From positions 14,030,970 to 14,094,969 of the forward strand of contig CP099841.1 in NCBI GenBank assembly GCA_030062745.1: a DNA stretch of 64,000 nt, read 5' to 3'. Positions 57,150-64,000 of the stretch are shown here, one piece after another. Every line of letters begins with the position of its first letter. Position 1 is the first letter of the stretch. The DNA comes from Capitulum mitella (taxonomy: Eukaryota > Arthropoda > Thecostraca > Pollicipedomorpha > Pollicipedidae). The position numbers and the translations under genes were made by a program. The notes under the pieces are model-generated. The model did not search any database and was not told where the DNA came from. It saw only the letters and a list, made by a program, of their open reading frames with translations.

Positions 57150-58308
57150 TCTCAGTTCTTCGTCAGATTTTTTTCCGAACATGGGACTCTCGCGAAAATC
57201 ATCTCAGCCAACAAACCGGGCCATATATAACATTTTTTAAACATATTTACTGACGTACCAAGTTTCAAATCGATGTCAGATCAGGTCACGGACAGATGAC
57301 CACAAATATGTTCGCGCATATCCCTTTTCTCCAGAGGCTACGCAATGAAACACAGCCAGTTTCTGTTTCAGTGCTTAATTCAACGCTAAAATGGCTAAAA
57401 AGGCTAAAAACAATTTCGGGATGCCCGAACACACATTCTTATGACTTTAATCTCTTTTAGGTTATCTGAGGTGACTGGCCTAAGATGAACGTTTTTGAGC
57501 TCAGCACGCCTTTTTCTGGGAAAAACCTGGTGTCTAGCGTATTTTTATGCTTTTTTTTAAATTCAGCAACCAAAATTACCTAGGTGTGGTACACTTTATG
57601 GACAGTAGGTATCATAGAGAAATGGATCAGATGGTTCTGCCTGCGGCCTAGCACTCCGTGCCGTGTCCGCGTATTGTTCCGAATAAGCTGAAGGATACAA
57701 ATGAATTTTGTACTCGCCAGTACTTAATACTTCATTTGGCGGCAAAATTGTGTCGCATGACAAGAATTGCCTCTGAGAGGCATATCTTCGCGATTCTGGC
57801 ATTTTTTGGTCACTGACCGAAATGTGACATTTAAGGTAATTTTGGGCGGCAAATTCGAATTCAGCGTCAAAATCTACCTCCGAAAGACCACAAAACAAGG
57901 TAAATGACACTTAATGAAGTTACAGTCATACGGCTTAAGTTAAGCTGAAGTTCAAATTTAAGCACAAGTACCGAGCCGAGCATCCCAGATTATGTACTTA
58001 CTATTGCAGTTTGATGTGCCCTACAAAAATGGGTCATACATCTTAGGATTGTGACCAACCGTCTCCGCGTTACAAGCAAATGTCTGGCGAGTCGCACCGA
58101 ATTTGACCCTCTTTGACCTCATTTCTCCAGGAAGGTCACGCTCTAGACACGTCAGACTGTTATACGAGAGATTTATGCAGGGATCCATCACGTCTGCAAA
58201 TTGGTGGCTCTATCCTCATGAGTTTTTGAGATGTTAGGGAGCGGTCAAATTGACACCCTCCCCCAAACGAGCGCGTTATGTTTGACCGGCCACCCATGCG
58301 AGTGTTAA
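57150..58308. mobile_element. Probable TTAA element, family 7 (left end unresolved)
   Basis: AGGTCA/GGTCA motifs and a GC-rich end (GACCGGCCACCCATGCGAGTGTTAA, with TTAA at 58305-58308) fit the pattern of the other TTAA elements. Read inward the end is TTAACACTCGCATGGG. No matching left end was found near 57100-57200, so the start is approximate. No gene is seen. Confidence 0.45.
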
Positions 58309-58404
58309 TATGAACGGGCTAATTTGTTTATTGAAACACGCTTGCGCGCGCCCTGAGGATGTCGCTGGTACAAGCACAATGCGGTAGAAGCAAAGGTCTG
58401 GCGA

Positions 58405-58600
58405 GTCGCACCGAATTCGATCTTCTTTGATCTCATTTGACCTTGAAGATCACGCTCTAGCAACATCGAACTTCTGTAGAGAGTTTTGCAGGGTTCCATC
58501 ACCCCTGCAAATTGGTTGCTCTAGCCTCATTGCTTTTTGAGATCTTAGGGGAGTCACATTGGCCCCCCACCTCCACCACCACCCGATCGCGTTGTATTTG
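58405..58600. repeat. Second copy of the terminal segment of family 7
   Basis: It matches 58079-58285: GTCTGGCGAGTCGCACCGAA, GATCACGCTCTAG and TTCCATCACCCCTGCAAATT, ending in a GC-rich CCACCACCACCCGATCGCGT. The copies are offset by about 327 bp, so the right end of the element exists in tandem. TTAA of the first copy lies between them. The second copy's expected terminus is decayed. Confidence 0.75.
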
Positions 58601-59033
58601 TGCGGCCTGATGCTTTGGTACTTTCACGTCCTAAATAGTACGGAAGCGGTGTACGATGCGCGATGCCATTTCTCACAAGCGGCGTAGAGTAATCTTGAAT
58701 AATGGAAGGGACGGAAAAGCAACTTAGTAAGACGTCCCGGACCATGGGCCTACATTGCTTGATGGGTATAAATTTTGGTGGCATGGTAGCACCTGTTGAT
58801 AGTTATCGCCCGTCAGCAATCTGCAACATGAGCACCAAATCGTCAAAAACGAATTTTGCTTACCAGAAGTATGCGTTGACTGGATAAGAAAGATGAAGAC
58901 CAAAGAAACGAAACATTTGGTTTTTCTTAAAATGTCATGATTGATTTTAAATGCTTGCTGTTGCATATTCGGCAACATTGTACGTTTCGAAGCATTCATC
59001 GCCTAACGCATCAGAAATCTGAATCGCCTACTG

Positions 59034-59151
59034 AAAAAAACTACCGGAGTAGCTATAGGTCGTTGAACCCCACGTAAGGGTGCGAGATGTTAACATCTCA
59101 CACGTTTCTGTGAGGTTCAACGACGCCTATGGTTAATCTGGTAGCTTTTTT
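59034..59151. repeat. 118-bp near-perfect palindrome without spacer
   Basis: The two arms meet at GAGATGTTAACATCTC (59084-59099). Outward they pair GTCGTTGAACC with GGTTCAACGAC, TATAGG with CCTATG, GGTAG with CTACC, and A7 with T6 at the rims. Mismatches are few. It has the form of a miniature foldback or MITE, or of an RNA hairpin. No target duplication is evident. Confidence 0.88.
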
Positions 59152-59851
59152 AAATCAGAACAGAGTTATCCTTTTTCCTACTGTTTGCTTAGATGGGCTT
59201 TTGGTCGAGGGTGCTTGTCGTTCATAGCACTCTCACTTCGTCGTGATTCCGGCGTTGTCTATCCTTTGGGTCTCGAATTTCCTTTGTCTGCTTTGGAGGC
59301 TGGTAAGTGCCCCTCAGATGTTGTTTTCATTACGATTCGGAGATATTTTGGGGCTCCTTAGAGCATATCAAGGCCTTCGAGAAGTTTAAGGAAACCCTCG
59401 AACCTTGATGGAAGTCCTTGAGACCCTCTGGAGTGACTTCTAACGTCTGGCTTTTAGTGACAGCCAGACCAGATTCCTTCCGGCTCATTAAAGTCTCCTG
59501 GATGACCATTTAGACACTGCGAGGTCAGCACAGTCTTCACCCTATTTTCATGCGGTGGATTCGCTTGAAATCCATGTACGGAAAGGACGAAATTGGCACC
59601 CAAGAACCATCATTATACTGAACCGATTTGGCCGAAACAGATTAAACGAAAACTTGTGAAATACATTGACTTTCAGTCTAAAGAAAAGCAAAAAAACGTC
59701 AGTGGTGCGTTGAGGAGAGCAAATAAGTAAACAAACTGCCAGTTCTCGTCCCCCATCACGGACGCTCGAAGCGCTGTGTTTGATTTTCATATCACTTTGA
59801 TTCCGATTTTCACTTTAGCTGGCCTCAAATGATATTTGACGATGTCGATTG

Positions 59852-59887
59852 AATGAATGTTACGGCACCCAGGCCGTAACATTCATT
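59852..59887. repeat. Perfect 15-bp hairpin, 6-base loop
   Basis: AATGAATGTTACGGC at 59852-59866 is exactly inverted at 59873-59887 around the loop ACCCAG. ATTCATT is repeated just beyond. Confidence 0.9.
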
Positions 59888-61179
59888 ATTCATTAACATG
59901 CATTAGGTTTATTGAGCCGCACATTGTTTTTAGTTCGTGGGGTCCACTTTTACATGTGGTTGCTTCCTCCCTCTAATATCTTCTGTTTTTGCCATTCAAA
60001 GACTTCCGACGTTTAATGGCCTTTGAAGATGGCAGGTTCGTGCCTCCTCCTAAATCGATTCTGAATCGATCCATATATTTAGCATTTTTGCCGTGAATCA
60101 GAATCGAAGTCGATTCAGTTGAAAACCAGTGAACAGAGTCGGAACTGAATCACCTACTGATCCTAAGAACCACCCATGAATCGTATCACTAGAAAAAAAT
60201 TTTCGAAGCACATCCACGAAGTCGATAACGAAGTGTGTACATTACTCAAATAAATATGAAGCGACTCAACATTATTTACCTGTCTGATCTGCACAACTTC
60301 CTCATTACACTATTGATATGTTACAAGTAATGTGACTAAAAAACTGAACATTGAAATGAATCATTGGTTCGCCAGAGTTAAAGTACCGTTGGCTAAAAAA
60401 GTAAACACTCGTTTGAAACGATGACAAAATCTCGTGACATGCCTGTCGCAAATTCCTCCTGGAATCATTTGTGTTTTGAATAAGACGTTCATATCTCATC
60501 ATAGTGTGTGAAAAGAGCACGGAGCAAACGCCACAAAGTATCAGCGCAGTAGTGCAGGCTTTGGCGTCGAAAAACCACGTTGGGGTAAGATGATCACCTT
60601 CCGCGTGAAAATGAGTGCCAAAACACCGGTATACACAACACTTGATGTTTCTCCGCGTGACAGATATGATTCTGTGCTTACCACGGACTCCTACCGCGTC
60701 ATAAAACTGACGTATTCCTTCAGACCAATCATAATTTTTCAGGCATAAAAACATAGTGTCGTCCCACCACCACGCGCTTATTTGGATAAGACGACATTGC
60801 CCCTTCCCTCATCGACCGTCCCAAACGCAGAGCCGTATGTCTGCCGGAAAGCAATAAGCGCCTTTTTTCTATAGCCATAAGGCTGCCGAATAACAATTAC
60901 TTCCTTTCTCTACAACAATAAGGGTGCCATATACCAATAAGGTCCATTTCTTTGTCATGCAAATCAGATGCAAGCTTAACGCCTACAATGTGATTTAGCC
61001 TACCAGTTAGGTTAATCTGTGCTGCATTTCACCGCTTCCCACATGCTTTCGTTATCCCTCCGCAGCGTTTCTACTTAGCGTCCACATAACAACCGTTTAT
61101 GTTACGGTATCATCGCCTCCCGTGATCTTTCATTGTCTCCATCTGGCACGATAAATATTCACGGAGCGCCTCATTTTCC

Positions 61180-61400
61180 TCTGGGTTGATTTGCGCCCGT
61201 GTTTTCGCCTTAACGGAGCGCCGGACCGTCCCACCGCCTCCTCCGGTCGTCGTCGTCGTCGTCGAGGGCTCCTCAGCGTGCTTCAGCGGCCGCGGGCGTC
61301 CTCGTTCCGTCGGGTCCGGCCCGCTGAACGCGGAGAGTTTAAATGCAAATGAGGCGGCGACGTCGCGTAATTTACAGATTTGACGGCTGAAGTGACGGCG
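61180..61400. promoter_or_regulatory. CpG-rich segment with octamer motif
   Basis: Dense CpG from 61195 to 61330, with a (GTC)n run at 61246-61264. Immediately downstream lies TTTAAATGCAAATGAGG, with the POU-factor octamer ATGCAAAT at 61343-61350. GC-rich DNA followed by a TTTAAA/octamer segment could be a promoter, but no exon with recognisable content follows. Confidence 0.3.
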
Positions 61401-64000
61401 GAAAATCCCTTGAAAATGGGTGGAGTGTCTGCGGGGACCGTTCGTGTATAGCGACCCTGGCGTCGTCCGTTTGTTGTCCGAAATTCAGAACAAAATGAGC
61501 CGATCCCGCTTGCGGTAAAAGTCAGAATATGAGCTGGAGATAGGAGTTCCATTTAAGATTATTAGTTGCAATAAGTGACGCGACCTGGCCCAGGCCAGCC
61601 GGCCAGCATCCTTTTCAGGGCCTCTGTCTCAGCATGACTGCTTACACATGGCCATGATGTGTGTTTTCGCAACGTAAAGGGATGAAACGGACTTCGTCAC
61701 GTCTCCACGCTGCGTGACCCCAGGGTCACTCGCGAGGATCCACGACAGTGTGGTCTTCCCGTATTTCCTAGCGACAGCCAACTCGCCGCGAGGCACTCGA
61801 GATTGTCAGAACACAACGCGCACACCACCTCCAAGTTCCATGAAACGGACAACTCAGTGCGGTACTAAGTCAGATTGCATTACTAGAGTTCAAAGAAGGC
61901 CGCGAGAAATTCAGTTCCAGCCCTCAGCAACTTTTGACCGCGTCGCAATTCCACCAGAGCTCAAGCTCGCTGGCCAGGCACTTGGACACCCTTTTTACTG
62001 ACGCGAATACAAAACGCGGATGTCTCTTTGAGTCATGGGAGAGCCAAAAGCGGAATCTTACCTTGATTCCGTCCGAGACCAGGCAACTTTGCTTCAGTAA
62101 TGAGGGGGCTGTGTGTTAAAGGAAGCATCCATTGCACTGCACTATTGCTTTACCGCCGTATTGTTGCGTAACTGATTGTTGGATCTTTCGTGGTTGTCAA
62201 GTGTACGATGTTCGCGTTTCGGCCAGCGGCGTATCCGGTCACCGTCAGTCGGTAGTTGATCCTGAGGGTTACTTTTCACGGTTTTAATCGCTTTTAGCCG
62301 TGGATGTGGCACAGCTCGAATGCAAGAGTGGAATAAAACATGCGATGCTCTGTGAAGCCATTATCCGATACTGGCTGTGAGCGCATGGTCATGGTCATAA
62401 TAGGTGGTCATGGTAACAGCACGCTGGGATTTCCACGCATGATTGGCTATTCTGTGCGCTGAATCGTAATGTTCGAAATGAAGGAGTGATCTGAAAAGAA
62501 GGACCTGAAATCGCAGCGGACAAAAACCGCACACGAACATGCACTGATCGACAGAAATGAAAAAAATGCAAATGGTGAAAAATGGTTAACGGGCCATTGT
62601 CAACCATCGTGTCAGCAGGAAAAGCTTCATTGAGCTATTTTTGTAGGCACCTTGTCACTGGTGAACTCTAGCCATTCATTTAAAGGCTTTGTTTATTTCG
62701 TGTTGACCCAGTGGTTGGAGAACGACTCCTGGTCGTGTGGCAGAGTCACGCTTGCGTTAAACTTTCAAATAACTGACAGAAGGCAAGGCAGGCGAAGTCG
62801 AATCATTCGGAAAGGTCGTTTCCCTGGACTGATGGTAATATGATCATTGGCCACGTTATTTGACTTTTGGTAGTAACGGAACATCGGGGGACTGTCTTGA
62901 CATTTAGCACACCGGTCTAGCAGGACATGTGTAGCTCGACAGCCGAATTCATGGGAGCTTTTAGGCATAACTGATCGGATTTACTTTGTGATGGCGCACC
63001 TACGGATGACTACCATCCTCTCAGAACTCGACTTGACTTCGGGAGGGGGGGGGGGCTGAGCGAATGCAGTGTGGCGACAGTTCCCGAGTCTCATGCCGCC
63101 TACCAGGAGAGGACTGGGTCGGCCAGTTCTGATTGGGAACGTCAGGGTGCGGCGAGACGACGCTCGTCTGATTTCAGATATAGAGGTTTCCGCGGTTCCG
63201 TCCCGATGAAAGAGAGAGGGAGAAAGAAAGAGAGAGAGGCTCCCAGAGCCACCGACTTTAGGAAGTGGGACGAAAGGCATGCCCTCGCTTGGCTCAGCGT
63301 ACTCATGGGGTCGTACAGAATTCATTAAAGTATCCAATAAATTAAATGAAATCAATTAAGGTTAATGACCCATTAAAATTAAAGGTGGGTTGCCACGGAC
63401 TAATTAACGGGGAACGGTCAGTTGAAGTTTTGAAGTGCGCAACAGTGGCATGATAAAGGAAGGGAAGGTAGTGCAGAAGAACAAGTGTCGTAAGAGAATG
63501 TCGCCGTAAAAGAATCAGGCACATGTTTAGGATTTCTCATCAAGAGGGGTTCTCAAGTTCTCTGGGTGACCTAACTGACGATGTAAATGCAACTGTGAGG
63601 CAAACGCTTAAGTGCGATATTCTACCACCAGTTTTCATGGAATCAGAAAGGTTTTATTTTATCGTCAGATGACGTTCGCAGTGTTTGAGTATACATTGAA
63701 CATGCTGTATGCGAAGGCGATGTGTGGCACTAAGATGCGGAGCGGTATACGAATGTGCTTGATCTACGTCCACGCACACCGAGACGATTCCACCTTACCA
63801 GTGGTTCTCTGGCGTATTTGAATTCCCTGGGAAATTTCTGAGATCAGGGGCTGAGCGCTGTTCACGAGAAACATCCGTTCTGTGTGGACATTCTCGTTCC
63901 TAGCGTTGCCAATCATTCGCACTTTTAGAATTTTTTCCTTGGGAACGTTTCGCTACTAGTCATGAGCAAGTTGTCAATATCCCCGTGATGTATTACTTGC
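61401..64000. other. No feature recognised
   Basis: 63043-63055 is a poly-G-rich run and 63208-63240 a GA-rich run. No gene, RNA, element end or array is seen. Confidence 0.3.

Larger units (their letters stand above)
58601..61179. other. Non-coding, contains two palindromes and a GAATCGATT cluster
   Basis: No gene is recognised. The palindromes at 59034 and 59852 are listed separately. 60050-60150 carries AATCGATTCTGAATCGATCC, ATCAGAATCGAAGTCGATTC and GAGTCGGAACTGAATC, related to the cluster at 22040-22160. Confidence 0.4.

Overview
This window looks like a nuclear, largely intergenic or intronic stretch of an animal genome. There are no prokaryotic operons, Shine-Dalgarno-started gene strings or CRISPR arrays. 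The evidence for an animal is: decayed non-LTR retrotransposon reverse transcriptases, a mariner transposase, long TA microsatellites, CpG-rich islands, one well-formed signal-peptide exon with a splice donor, and a 500-N assembly gap. A short (TTAGG)n-type array at 51471-51530 is the telomere motif typical of arthropods, so a non-insect or insect arthropod is my best guess. No single marker settles it.

The dominant content is a set of DNA elements of about 1.2-1.35 kb, bounded by TTAA, with GC-rich degenerate termini (TTAACYC...). Their interiors have little coding capacity and are dense in AGGTCA/TCAAGGTCA-like motifs. I delimit complete or near-complete copies at 2955-4162, 19970-21191, 26285-27498, 27937-29141, 36048-37379, 39689-41042, 42918-44228, 49134-50345 and 52860-54100. 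Partial or chimeric copies lie at 1-1020, 14795-16448, 25250-27800 and about 57150-58308. Two are nested precisely at TTAA. One splits a mariner transposase gene at 2955/4162, and the mariner frame resumes when one TTAA is removed. The other splits an older repeat at 26285/27498, whose uninterrupted relative sits near 15970. Families share modules in different combinations, and some carry internal tandem repeats of about 150 bp.

Other layout. 4163-4880 and 2640-2954: the two halves of a dead mariner. 5481-6655, 9903-10505 and 29642-30500: remains of non-LTR retrotransposon pol genes, the last with a 35-bp tandem expansion between palm and thumb. 10647-10977: a 105-bp inverted repeat. 17650-18020: an 18-bp minisatellite. 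55915-57010: a foldback-like element whose arms are made of a short degenerate satellite. 59034-59151 and 59852-59887: palindromes. CpG-rich islands lie near 8216, 13293, 17340, 22683, 23600, 35441, 38340 and 61180. The island at 38340-38800 is followed by the only convincing host coding exon, 38906-38978 (+): a signal peptide ending at a phase-1 splice donor. Its downstream exons were not found here. A second island (35441-35945) holds an ORF with a faint resemblance to the N-terminus of PIF/Harbinger transposases.

All similarities were judged by eye from the sequence. No alignment or database search was run.
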